Shown here in pieces: positions 27,192 to 35,379 of a stretch of DNA of 64,000 bases (within the stretch, counting starts at the first letter, position 1; each line of letters opens with the position of its first letter). The DNA comes from Halomonas saccharevitans (GTDB lineage Bacteria > Pseudomonadota > Gammaproteobacteria > Pseudomonadales > Halomonadaceae), in the NCBI RefSeq assembly GCF_900116405.1, contig NZ_FPAQ01000009.1:1-64000 (forward strand). Reading direction: 5' to 3'. Below the pieces are notes generated by a model. The model was not told where the DNA came from. It worked only from the letters and a program-made list of their open reading frames with translations, and searched no databases. Made by a program: the position numbers and the translations under genes.

Positions 27192-27955
27192 AGGCGTCCT
27201 ACAACGAGCTGCAGGGTCTGTGCCGCAAGGCGTTCATCGGCATGGGCTTCGAAGAAGGCGACGCGGCCGATGCCGCCGACATGGTCGCCTGGATGCAGTG
27301 CTTCGGCCTGGGCGGTCTCGCCGCCCTCAACCGCGGCCTGGACTTCCTGCTCACGGACGACCCCGACGAGATGCCCAGCGTGCTCTACCAGGACGGCGAC
27401 CTGGCGGTGGTCGACGGCCACGGCCAGAGCGTGCTGCGAAGCTCCACCCTGGCGCTGGAGCTGGGCTTCGCCAAGGCGCGCGCGCGCGGCCTCTCGGTGA
27501 TCAAGATCCGCCACTGTCACAACCGCCAGCTGATCATGGGCTACCTGGCGCGACTGGCCGGGCGCGGCATGAACGTCACCGCCTTCTGGCGTAACGCCGA
27601 GCATCCGCCGACCGAGCAGGTCGTCGGCTTCCAGGCCAACAGCTCGGTCCCCGAGATCCGCGTCTACGCGGTCAAGGAAGTCCCCGAGGAGAACGAGCCC
27701 AACGACGGCATCACCCTGGTGATGGCCAACCACGTCGACCTGCTGCCGGCGATGCGCTCGGACTATCGCTACGACGTGTTGGCACGCCACAACGAATCCG
27801 ACCTGCTGGCCTGCCGCCACCGGTCCCTGGCCGAGGGCATCGAGGTCGACGAGGCCGTCTGGGAACGCCTCAAGCACCTCGCCACCCGCATGCTGGTGGA
27901 GGCCACCGAGGCCTCCCGGGAAGGTGCCGGCGCCGGCACCAACGATAACGACTGA
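27188..27955 (+). CDS. DUF3726-type protein, possibly related to Ldh_2 oxidoreductases
   Basis: 255 residues, soluble. I assign it to DUF3726 from memory, with its typical ending (VEATEASREGAGAGTNDND). Its layout follows the N-terminal two thirds of malate/L-sulfolactate dehydrogenase-like (Ldh_2) enzymes: a helix with AADMVAWMQCFGLGG where Ldh_2 has ADxxGxxSHG, VVDGHGQ, and LSVIKIRHCHNRQLIMGYLA where Ldh_2 has a VRNSNHFG...GYY pattern. The catalytic SHG His is absent and the second His is displaced by one. It may thus be a non-catalytic relative or use a new site. It overlaps the 583-residue gene by four bases and precedes a RidA gene. Confidence 0.75.
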   Translation: MKASYNELQGLCRKAFIGMGFEEGDAADAADMVAWMQCFGLGGLAALNRGLDFLLTDDPDEMPSVLYQDGDLAVVDGHGQSVLRSSTLALELGFAKARARGLSVIKIRHCHNRQLIMGYLARLAGRGMNVTAFWRNAEHPPTEQVVGFQANSSVPEIRVYAVKEVPEENEPNDGITLVMANHVDLLPAMRSDYRYDVLARHNESDLLACRHRSLAEGIEVDEAVWERLKHLATRMLVEATEASREGAGAGTNDND

Positions 27956-27982
27956 CCCTGAGACTGAGACGAGACCACCGAC

Positions 27983-28369
27983 ATGATTCACCCCGTCAGC
28001 ACCGACCTCTTCGCCTCCAAGGCGCCCCTGGAATGGGCCGTCGTCGGTAACGGCATCCTGTTCACCGCCCAGATCCCCATCGGCGCCGACGGCCAGGTGG
28101 TCCAGGGTGGCATCGAGGCCCAGACCCGCCAGACCCTGGACAACCTCGCCCACACCCTGGAGAAGGCCGGCGCCGGCGTGGAGGCCCTGACCCAGGTACT
28201 GATCTACGTCACCGCCCGCGAGGACCTGGCCACGGTCAACAAGGTCTACGCCGAATACGTGCGCGAGCCCTACCCCAACCGCGCCGCCATCATCGTCTCC
28301 GGCTTCGCCCGGGAAGAGATGCTCGTCGAGATGGTGGCCTACGCGGCCGTGGACGCCGACGCGTCCTGA
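27983..28369 (+). CDS. RidA-family enamine/imine deaminase
   Basis: 128 residues, a single RidA/YjgF domain. The Arg that holds the carboxylate in active RidA proteins is kept (PNRAAIIVSGF), followed by LVEMVAYAAV where RidA has a LxEIEAIA motif. RidA proteins release reactive enamine or imine intermediates as ketones plus ammonia. Last gene of the cluster, 27 bases after the DUF3726-type gene. Its presence suggests that the pathway passes through an imine or 2-aminoacrylate-like intermediate, as in amino-acid or N-methyl amino-acid oxidation (inference). Confidence 0.88.
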   Translation: MIHPVSTDLFASKAPLEWAVVGNGILFTAQIPIGADGQVVQGGIEAQTRQTLDNLAHTLEKAGAGVEALTQVLIYVTAREDLATVNKVYAEYVREPYPNRAAIIVSGFAREEMLVEMVAYAAVDADAS

Positions 28370-28397
28370 GGCGCGATCCCCTCGGGAGGGCATTTCC

Positions 28398-29318
28398 TCA
28401 GTCCTCCCCCAGCCTGCCCAACTCCTCAAGATAGCACTCCAGCACCCGGTTGGGCGGCGCGCCCTTCCGGGTGATCGCGCTGTAGTGGGTCACGTAGCGG
28501 CAGGTGTCCGGCCTCAGGGCGCGCATCCTGCCGTCGCGCACCCAGCGCTCGGCAACGTGCGTCGGCAGATAGCCGATGTAGCGCCCGGAGAGAATCAGGA
28601 AGGCGATGCCTTCGCGATCGGTGGCCGAGGCGGTGGCCCGCAGGGGCTCATGCAGCGCCTTGATCTCGGGACTCTGGGCGTAGGCCGGCGTCACGGCATC
28701 GCTGCTCCCCAGCTGCGCCTCCGTCACGGTCTCAGCGTCGAATAGCGGATGTCCCTGCGCGCAGTAGAGCTGCGACGTCTCCTCGTAAAGCGAGAGGTAG
28801 TGCAGCCCGGGCAGGGTCTTGATCGCCGGCACCACGCCGGTGTGAAGGCGACCATCCAGCACGCCGAGCTCGATGTCGTGGGGCGGAATCATGCGGATGT
28901 TGATCTGCACCTCGGGACCGCGCGCCTTCAAGGCGCTCAAGGCATCGGTGATGTGCATCTGCGGCATGGTCACCAGGTTGTCGGTGATGCCGATGTTCAG
29001 CTCGCCCTTGAGCCAGGCGTGGAGGCCGTTGACCCGGGTACGGAACCCCTCCGTGGCCGCCTTCAGCTGCAGCGCGGCCTCATAGATCTCGGCCCCCTCA
29101 TCGGTCAGCGCGAAACCGCTGCGGCCCCGCTGGCAGAGCCGCAGCCCCAGACGCGTCTCCAGGTCGCTCATCGCCATGCTGATGGCGGCGCGGCTGATGT
29201 TGAGCTCCACCTCGGCGGCGGAGAAGCCCCCGCACTCCACGACCTTGCGATAGATCCGCAACAGCCGCAGGTCCGCATCGCTGAGCTGTCCCGTCAGGGC
29301 CTCCTTGCGACGTGACAT
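28398..29318 (-). CDS. LysR-family regulator of the beta-alanine-type operon
   Basis: 306 residues. The helix-turn-helix is clear (RKVVECGGFSAAEVELN, SRAAISMAMSDLETRLGLRL) and the effector domain follows. It lies divergent from the omega-aminotransferase gene across 180 bases with a good T-N11-A operator between them. It converges on the RidA gene, whose stop is 28 bases away. The inducer is probably the aminotransferase substrate or product. Confidence 0.92.
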   Translation of the reverse strand: MSRRKEALTGQLSDADLRLLRIYRKVVECGGFSAAEVELNISRAAISMAMSDLETRLGLRLCQRGRSGFALTDEGAEIYEAALQLKAATEGFRTRVNGLHAWLKGELNIGITDNLVTMPQMHITDALSALKARGPEVQINIRMIPPHDIELGVLDGRLHTGVVPAIKTLPGLHYLSLYEETSQLYCAQGHPLFDAETVTEAQLGSSDAVTPAYAQSPEIKALHEPLRATASATDREGIAFLILSGRYIGYLPTHVAERWVRDGRMRALRPDTCRYVTHYSAITRKGAPPNRVLECYLEELGRLGED

Positions 29319-29408
29319 CGTTCCCTCCTCTTCCCCCAGTGAGTCGGCCCGATGGCTCGGCCCGCGCCCCGCCAGGACGCGCCGGAAAGTTAACTTTATG
29401 CTTACATG

Positions 29409-29429
29409 AAATTCAATACGTCGGAATTT
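29409..29429. promoter_or_regulatory. LysR operator candidate
   Basis: A perfect inverted repeat AAATTC-N9-GAATTT containing the LysR T-N11-A box (TTC-N9-GAA). It sits 70 bases before the aminotransferase start in an AT-rich patch of the divergent region, which is where a LysR protein would bind. Confidence 0.7.
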
Positions 29430-29498
29430 ATCTGATCGCCGTCCTGATCCACGCTGTGCTCAACCGTCACCCACACGACAATCACAAAGGGGTGTGTC

Positions 29499-30854
29499 AT
29501 GTCAGATCGTTCTCCCCAGCAGACCGCGGGCCTGACCGACGCGCAGCTGGATGCCTACTGGATGCCCTACTCCGGCAACCGCCAGTTCAAGCGCGACCCG
29601 CGGATCATCGTCGGCGCCGAGGGCAGCTACTACACCGACGCCGAGGGGCGCCGGATCTACGACGGGCTCTCGGGCCTCTGGACCTGCGGCGCCGGCCATG
29701 GCCGTCCCGAGATCGCCGAAGCGGTCTCCCGTCAGCTTCGCGAGCTGGACTACGCCCCGGCCTTCCAGTTCGGCCACCCCAAGGCCTTCGAGCTGGCACA
29801 CCGACTGCGCGAGCTGACCCCGAAGGGGCTCGACCACGTGTTCTTCACCGGCTCCGGTTCCGAGAGCGCCGACACCTCGCTGAAGATCGCCCGCGCCTAC
29901 TGGCGCAAGAAGGGCAAGCCCAGCAAGACCAAGCTGATCGGCCGCATGAAGGGCTACCACGGCGTCAACTTCGGCGGCATCAGCCTGGGCGGCATCGGCG
30001 CCAACCGGATGATGTTCGGCCAGGGCATCGACGCCGACCACCTGCCCCATACCCTGCTCAAGGAGAACGCCTTCACCCGCGGCATGCCCGAGCGCGGTGC
30101 CGAGCGGGCCGACGAGCTGCTGGAGCTGATCGCTCTGCACGATGCCTCCAACATCGCCGCGGTGATCGTCGAGCCCATGGCCGGCTCGGCCGGGGTGATC
30201 CCACCGCCGGTGGGCTACCTCAAGCGGCTGCGCGAGATCTGCGATGCCAACGACATCCTGCTGATCTTCGACGAGGTGATCACCGCCTTCGGGCGCGTGG
30301 GATCGATGACCGGCGCCGAGGAGTTCGGCGTGGTCCCGGACATCATGAACATCGCCAAGCAGCTGACCAACGGGGCGGTGCCCATGGGCGGGGTCATCGT
30401 CAAGGGCGAGATCTACCACACCTTCATGGAACAGGGCGGCCCCGACTACATGCTCGAGCTGCCTCACGGCTACACCTACTCGGGGCACCCGGTGGCCTGC
30501 GCCGCGGCCCTGGCCGCCCTGGACGTGCTCGAGGATGAGCGCCTGATCGAGCGCGTAAAGGAAATGGCGCCGATCTTCGAGGATGCCCTGCATTCTCTCA
30601 AGGACGGCCCCAAGAGCAGCCGCTATCTCACCGACATCCGCAACTATGGGCTGGCGGGCGCCCTGCAGATCGCGCCCTACCCCGGAGAGCCGGCTCGCCG
30701 TCCCTTCGAGATCGCCATGAAGTGCTGGGAGAAGGGCTTCTACGTGCGTTACGGCGGCGACACCATCCAGCTCGGCCTGCCCTTCATCGTCGAGCGCGAG
30801 GAGATCGACCGGCTGATCAACGCCCTGGGCGATGCCCTCGGCGAGCTGGACTGA
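29499..30854 (+). CDS. bauA: Omega-amino acid:pyruvate aminotransferase (beta-alanine type)
   Basis: 451 residues, class III aminotransferase. It should transfer the amino group of beta-alanine (or another omega-amine) to pyruvate with PLP, giving malonate semialdehyde and alanine. The N-terminal LDAYWMPYSGNRQFKRDPR and DGLSGLWTCGAGH are typical of the omega-APT subgroup; FDEVITAFGRVGSM holds the PLP Asp and NIAKQLTNGAVPMG the Schiff-base Lys. A GGGGTG site precedes the ATG. The MmsA gene downstream supplies the expected next step, conversion of malonate semialdehyde to acetyl-CoA. Specificity is inferred from this pairing. Confidence 0.85.
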   Translation: MSDRSPQQTAGLTDAQLDAYWMPYSGNRQFKRDPRIIVGAEGSYYTDAEGRRIYDGLSGLWTCGAGHGRPEIAEAVSRQLRELDYAPAFQFGHPKAFELAHRLRELTPKGLDHVFFTGSGSESADTSLKIARAYWRKKGKPSKTKLIGRMKGYHGVNFGGISLGGIGANRMMFGQGIDADHLPHTLLKENAFTRGMPERGAERADELLELIALHDASNIAAVIVEPMAGSAGVIPPPVGYLKRLREICDANDILLIFDEVITAFGRVGSMTGAEEFGVVPDIMNIAKQLTNGAVPMGGVIVKGEIYHTFMEQGGPDYMLELPHGYTYSGHPVACAAALAALDVLEDERLIERVKEMAPIFEDALHSLKDGPKSSRYLTDIRNYGLAGALQIAPYPGEPARRPFEIAMKCWEKGFYVRYGGDTIQLGLPFIVEREEIDRLINALGDALGELD

Positions 30855-31156
30855 ACGAGGCACTCACCGCGACGAGGGGCGCCGGGGGGCGGGACGAAGA
30901 GGAGGTCTTTTCCATGGGTGAGGCGTATTCGCCGAACGGGCTGGCCATGGATGGCCAGCACCGGTCCTGCGAGCGGAGCAGGATGCGAGAGCGAAGCAGG
31001 GCAAAAGTAGCCCCCATGGAAGGGTTCACGGCGCCTCCGGTGGGCCGGCCCCGCTCGCAGACCCGTCGACGGATCAGCCCCGAATATCTCAGTCAACGAC
31101 GACTGACCTGCAGCGTAAAGACTTCAACCAACAACACTCCATCAGTGAGGATACCC
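30855..31156. repeat. 302-base gap with candidate dispersed palindromic element
   Basis: No gene of its own. At 30939-30958 GCTGGCCAT and ATGGCCAGC form a 9-bp stem around GG. Next come two related blocks, GCGAGCGGAGCAGG (30968-30981) and GCGAGAGCGAAGCAGG (about 30984-30999), then GC-rich sequence with a second TCGCAGACC-type segment near 31060. I recall similar modules between genes in Halomonas genomes, so it is a candidate family of dispersed repeats. The last 40 bases are AT-richer and carry the mmsA ribosome-binding site (GTGAGG). The in-frame open stretch upstream of mmsA is not coding. Confidence 0.5.
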
Positions 31157-32647
31157 ATGACCACGCTTGGCCACCTGATCAACGGCACCCGCGTCGACGC
31201 CGACGGGCGCACCCAGGACCTCTACAACCCCTCCACCGGCCAGGTCGGAGGCCAGGTCAGCCTGGCCAGCCAGGCCACCGTCGAGCAGGCGATCGCCGCC
31301 GCCCAGGCCGCCTTTCCGGCCTGGCGCGATACCCCGCCCGCCAAGCGAGCCCGTGTCATGTACCGCTTCAAGGCGTTACTGGAGCAGCACGCCGACGAGA
31401 TCTGCCGGCTGATCGGCCAGGAGCACGGCAAGATCGTCCACGACGCCCAGGGCGAACTCGCCCGCGGCATCGAGAACGTCGAGTACGCCTGTGGCGCCCC
31501 GGAGCTGCTGAAGGGCGAGCACAGCAGGAACACCGGCCCCGGCATCGACTCCTGGAGCGAGTTCCAGCCGCTCGGCGTGGTCGCCGGCATCACGCCGTTC
31601 AACTTCCCGGCGATGGTGCCGCTGTGGATGTACCCCATGGCCATCGCCTGCGGCAACACCTTCGTGCTGAAGCCCTCCGAGCGCGATCCGACCTCCTCGC
31701 TCTTCATCGCCGAGCTGGCAGTGGAGGCCGGCCTGCCCGCCGGGGTGCTGAACGTGGTCAACGGCGACAAGGAAGCCGTCAACACCCTGCTCGACGACGA
31801 GCGCGTGAAGGCCGTGAGTTTCGTCGGCTCCACGCCGATCGCCGAGACCATCTACGCCCGCGCCAGCGCCAACGGCAAGCGCTGCCAGGCGCTGGGCGGC
31901 GCCAAGAACCACGCCATCGTGATGCCCGATGCCGACATGGACAACGTGGTCAGCTCGCTGACCGGGGCGGCCTTCGGCTCCTCAGGCGAGCGCTGCATGG
32001 CGCTCTCGGTGGCCGTCGCCGTGGGCGACGCCGCCGCCGATGCCCTGATCGCCAAGATGCAGGCGCAGATGAAGACTCTCAAGGTCGGCCCCTTCCATGA
32101 CGCCGAGAACGACTTCGGCCCGGTGATCACCCAGGCCCACCAAGAGAAGGTCTGCGGCTATATCGACAGTGCCGAGCGCGAGGGCGCCGAGATCGTGGTC
32201 GACGGCCGCGGCGTGCAGGTACCGGGCTTTGAAAACGGCTTCTATGTGGGCGGCACCCTGATCGACCGCGTGACCCCCGACATGACCTGCTACCTGGAGG
32301 AGATCTTCGGCCCGGTGCTGCTGGTGGTCCGCGCCGACTCCATGCAGGAGGCCATGCGGCTGATCGATGATCACGAGTACGGCAACGGCACCTGCATCTA
32401 CACCCGCGACGGCGAGGCGGCCCGCTACTTCAGCGACCACATCCAGGTCGGCATGGTGGGCATCAACGTACCGCTGCCGGTACCGGTCTCCTACCACAGC
32501 TTCGGCGGCTGGAAGCGCTCGCTGTTCGGCGACCTGGCCGCCTACGGCCCGGACGCCGTGCGCTTCTACACCAAGCGCAAGACCGTCACCCAGCGCTGGC
32601 CATCGGCCGGGGTGCGCGAGGGCGCGCAGTTCTCCTTCCCCTCCTGA
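31157..32647 (+). CDS. mmsA: Methylmalonate/malonate-semialdehyde dehydrogenase (CoA-acylating)
   Basis: 496 residues, the usual MmsA length; the open frame extends upstream but the ATG at 31157 has a site and matches family starts (TTLGHLINGTRVDADGRTQD). MmsA makes acetyl-CoA or propionyl-CoA, NADH and CO2 from malonate or methylmalonate semialdehyde. The active-site Cys is in SSGERCMALSVAVAVG. The conserved Glu of hydrolytic ALDHs is replaced: FTGS...E is here ALGGAKNHAIVMPD, as in MmsA. Paired with the omega-aminotransferase it completes beta-alanine breakdown; it can also serve valine and inositol pathways. Confidence 0.93.
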   Translation: MTTLGHLINGTRVDADGRTQDLYNPSTGQVGGQVSLASQATVEQAIAAAQAAFPAWRDTPPAKRARVMYRFKALLEQHADEICRLIGQEHGKIVHDAQGELARGIENVEYACGAPELLKGEHSRNTGPGIDSWSEFQPLGVVAGITPFNFPAMVPLWMYPMAIACGNTFVLKPSERDPTSSLFIAELAVEAGLPAGVLNVVNGDKEAVNTLLDDERVKAVSFVGSTPIAETIYARASANGKRCQALGGAKNHAIVMPDADMDNVVSSLTGAAFGSSGERCMALSVAVAVGDAAADALIAKMQAQMKTLKVGPFHDAENDFGPVITQAHQEKVCGYIDSAEREGAEIVVDGRGVQVPGFENGFYVGGTLIDRVTPDMTCYLEEIFGPVLLVVRADSMQEAMRLIDDHEYGNGTCIYTRDGEAARYFSDHIQVGMVGINVPLPVPVSYHSFGGWKRSLFGDLAAYGPDAVRFYTKRKTVTQRWPSAGVREGAQFSFPS

Positions 32648-32716
32648 GGGAAGGCGGCCCTGCCGGTGGCGGGGTCGCCGCCTCGACAACATCCACCACA
32701 CGCAAGGGAGAAGACG

Positions 32717-32848
32717 ATGTTTGGACTACCCGTATCCACCACCTGGCTGGTCATCGGCGTACCGGCATTCTGGGTGCTCTACACCCTGGGCTTTCTCTGG
32801 GTGACGCGAAACTGGCCGGGGCTCAAACGCTCCGACACCGGCAGATGA
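32717..32848 (+). CDS. Small membrane protein, symporter partner
   Basis: 43 residues with one membrane helix (TTWLVIGVPAFWVLYTLGFL) and a short basic tail. The ATG follows an AAGGGAGA site. It is 60 bases upstream of the sodium:solute symporter gene, the position of YhdT/DUF3311-type small proteins that accompany PanF-like symporters. Its role is probably to assist assembly or activity of the carrier (inference). The small size makes family assignment uncertain. Confidence 0.75.
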   Translation: MFGLPVSTTWLVIGVPAFWVLYTLGFLWVTRNWPGLKRSDTGR

Positions 32849-32908
32849 CGCGCAAGCTCTGACCGACACCACAACGACAAACAACAACGTAGGTGACAGG
32901 AGAAAAGT

Positions 32909-34471
32909 GTGAACACGACGGTATTGCTGTTTCTCGGACTCTATTTCCTCGCCATGCTGGCGGTAGGCGTCATTTCCATGCGACGAGGCGGTTCCAGCAG
33001 CATGGAAGGCTACTATCTCAGCGGGCGCAACGTCGGCCCGCTGGTCACCGCCATGACCATGCAGTCCACCTCGATGAGCGGCTACATGTTTCTCGGCGCC
33101 GGCTCCCTGGGCTACACCCAGGGCTACTACGGCTTCTGGTATGCCGCCGGCGATATCGGCGGCGGCGTGGTCAACCTCTCGGTGCTCGGGCGCCGGATGC
33201 GCAAGCTCTCACAGATCATGGGCGCGCTGACCTCCATCGAGTATCTCGAGAAGCGCTATCCGAGCAAGTGGGTGCGATTGATCGCTGCCGGGCTCTCGGT
33301 CTTCCTGCTGGGCGCCTACGTGCTGGCCCAGTTCATCGCCGGCGGCAAGGGCCTGGAGCTGGTGACCGGCCTGCCTTACGAGCTGGCACTCACCATCGCC
33401 GTGGCCGTGATCCTGGCCTACACCCTGATGGGCGGCTATGGCGCGGTCGCCTACACCGACCTGGTCCAGAGCTTCGTGATGATCATCGGTATCGTCTGGA
33501 TTCTGGTCGCCACCCTGCAGGAGGTCGGCGGCCTGACCGCGGCCAACGAGGCACTGGCCGCGCTGGACCCGACGCTGCTCAGCATCTGGGGCCGAGATCT
33601 CGCCTATGAGGGCCAGTGGGGTATCGTGCTGGGCGCACTGCTGATCTTCTCCATCGGCTACATGGGCTGGCCCCACGTGGTCACGCGCCACATGGCGATG
33701 CGCAACCCCTTCCACGCGCGCCGCGCCGGCGTCTACTCCACGCTGTGGAACCTGATCTTCGTCAGCGCGCCGTATATCCTCGGCACCCTGGCGATCCTGG
33801 TACTCCCCGAGCTCGACGATCCCGAGCAGGCGATCTTCGCCCTGGCGCAGAATCTGCTACCCGCCGCGGTGGTCGGCATCGTGATGGCCGCGATCATGGC
33901 GGCGATCATGTCCACGGCCGACTCGATCCTGCTGCAGACCGGCAGCATCGCCGCCCGCGACCTCTATGAGCGCTTCATCAACCCGAACATGGAAGAGAAG
34001 CAGATGGTGCGGGTCTCCCAGGCCATCGTGCTGCTGCTGGGGATCATCTGCGGCGTGATAGCGCTATTCGAACCGCCGGCGGTGTTCTCCATCGTGGTCT
34101 TCACCACCGCGGTACTGGGCAGCGCCTTCCTGCCAGCCTACGTCGCCGCGGTGTGGTGGCGAAAGGCCAATACGCCGGGCGCCCTGGCCTCGATGATCGT
34201 CGGTAGCCTGGTGGCCTTCAGCTGGCAGTACCTGGGACTGGACCAGGTCACGGGCCTGCATCCGATGCTGGCCGGCGTGGTGCTCTCCAGCCTGTCGATG
34301 GTCGTCGTCAGCCTGCTGACCCAGGCCAGCCACCCGGTGCCCGAGCACGTCCTTCGGGCGATGGCCGAGACCGCCGAGCTTCGCCCCCTGCCGCGACCGC
34401 TCAAGGCGCAGCAGAGCTTCGAGATGGCCCACGAGGCGCTGACCCTCAAGGCCCAGGAGCGCACGGCATGA
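32909..34471 (+). CDS. Sodium:solute symporter (SSS family)
   Basis: 520 residues, about 13 membrane helices, starting with GTG. The SSS signature is present: YYLSGRNVGPLVTAMTMQST near the N-terminus, YTLMGGYGAVAYTDLVQSFV in the middle, and AAIMSTADSILLQTGS for the Na+ region. These proteins import amino acids, sugars or carboxylates with Na+. Position after aminotransferase and mmsA suggests beta-alanine or a related omega-amino acid as substrate; a PanF-like pantothenate role is the alternative. It overlaps the next gene by ATGA. Confidence 0.9.
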   Translation: MNTTVLLFLGLYFLAMLAVGVISMRRGGSSSMEGYYLSGRNVGPLVTAMTMQSTSMSGYMFLGAGSLGYTQGYYGFWYAAGDIGGGVVNLSVLGRRMRKLSQIMGALTSIEYLEKRYPSKWVRLIAAGLSVFLLGAYVLAQFIAGGKGLELVTGLPYELALTIAVAVILAYTLMGGYGAVAYTDLVQSFVMIIGIVWILVATLQEVGGLTAANEALAALDPTLLSIWGRDLAYEGQWGIVLGALLIFSIGYMGWPHVVTRHMAMRNPFHARRAGVYSTLWNLIFVSAPYILGTLAILVLPELDDPEQAIFALAQNLLPAAVVGIVMAAIMAAIMSTADSILLQTGSIAARDLYERFINPNMEEKQMVRVSQAIVLLLGIICGVIALFEPPAVFSIVVFTTAVLGSAFLPAYVAAVWWRKANTPGALASMIVGSLVAFSWQYLGLDQVTGLHPMLAGVVLSSLSMVVVSLLTQASHPVPEHVLRAMAETAELRPLPRPLKAQQSFEMAHEALTLKAQERTA

Positions 34472-34989
34472 ATGAGGCACACCACAATGCCGCCTGGCCG
34501 CCGGCCATCCACGAAGAGGCCTGGCTGCGCGCCAGGCTCCCCCGCGACGCCCTGGCGCGGCGGCTCGCGGGGATCGACCCCGCCCTGCGCCTGGGCGAGA
34601 CCCAGGCGATCGGCTTTCCCTACCTGCTGTGCCTGTATCGCTGGGAGGTCCGACGCTTTGGCCGGCGACGCCAGGAATGGATGAGCTGCCTGGTGGATCG
34701 CTGCCAGGGCGTCAGCACCACTTTCGAGGGAGTCGAGTTCGGCGATCCGCTGGCCGTGGCCGACCTACCCCATGCCGAGCTCGAGACGCCACCTCTAGAG
34801 CGCAAGGCGCGCCAGCACGTCATGCAGGTCCGCCGCCATCGCCTGAAGCGGCGCAGCGCGACGGGTCTCGAACTGGCGCGCTGCGAGACCGTTCGCAAGC
34901 CCCTGTGGCGCGTCACTGCGCACCACGCCCAGCACGGCGAGCTGGCGCTGCTGGTCGATGGTCTCAACGGCGGCTATTACCTGCTGTAG
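34468..34989 (+). CDS. Uncharacterised 173-residue protein coupled to symporter
   Basis: No family recognised. The protein is soluble and Arg/His-rich, pI basic, with a helical N-terminus (EEAWLRARLPRDALARR) and a C-terminal strand-rich part ending GGYYLL. Its start overlaps the symporter stop (ATGA), so it is made with the carrier. Cysteines at three positions (LLCLYRW, SCLVDRC and ARCET) could be structural. It might be an accessory or regulatory subunit, but nothing in the sequence proves this. Confidence 0.75.
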   Translation: MNEAHHNAAWPPAIHEEAWLRARLPRDALARRLAGIDPALRLGETQAIGFPYLLCLYRWEVRRFGRRRQEWMSCLVDRCQGVSTTFEGVEFGDPLAVADLPHAELETPPLERKARQHVMQVRRHRLKRRSATGLELARCETVRKPLWRVTAHHAQHGELALLVDGLNGGYYLL

Positions 34990-35036
34990 GGGGCGCTCCG
35001 CGGCTTGCCCCTTCGACGCCGCCAGCGATCCGGCGG

Positions 35037-35264
35037 CTACTCCTCGCCGCGGCGCTGGGCCAGCGCCTTGCGCGCCTTGTTGCGCCGATAGAGCCGCACC
35101 AGGGCGATGCCCAAGGCAAAGGCGACCATCCCCGCCAGGGTCCAGCCCTGCCAGGGGCGTGCGGCATCGCCCATCAGGGTCTCGAGGGTGAGGATCAGGA
35201 TGAAGCCCAGCGCCTGGCTGGCGATGGCCAGGGCGCGCAGGGTATCGAAGGCCGGTCGTGTCAT
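35037..35264 (-). CDS. Small two-helix membrane protein
   Basis: 75 residues with two predicted membrane helices (ALAIASQALGFILILTLE and GWTLAGMVAFALGIALVRL) followed by a basic cytoplasmic tail (YRRNKARKALAQRRGEE). It is conserved-looking but of unknown function. It lies between the convergent symporter-linked gene and the divergent TlpA-like gene. Codon use is like its neighbours. Confidence 0.7.
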   Translation of the reverse strand: MTRPAFDTLRALAIASQALGFILILTLETLMGDAARPWQGWTLAGMVAFALGIALVRLYRRNKARKALAQRRGEE

Positions 35265-35379
35265 GGAGGCTCCCGCTGGATGACAGCCCTGCCCGCCGGC
35301 AGTAGGCTTGGCGAAACGAATCCGCCCAGTGTAACCGCTGCGGCCCCCGCCGCCGACCTCCCGGAGTCACCGCCACGAC

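Noticed and set aside
30722..31156. N-terminal extension of MmsA of about 145 residues
   Set aside because: The upstream part overlaps the end of the aminotransferase gene in another frame, is not conserved, and a good ribosome-binding site precedes the ATG at 31157.
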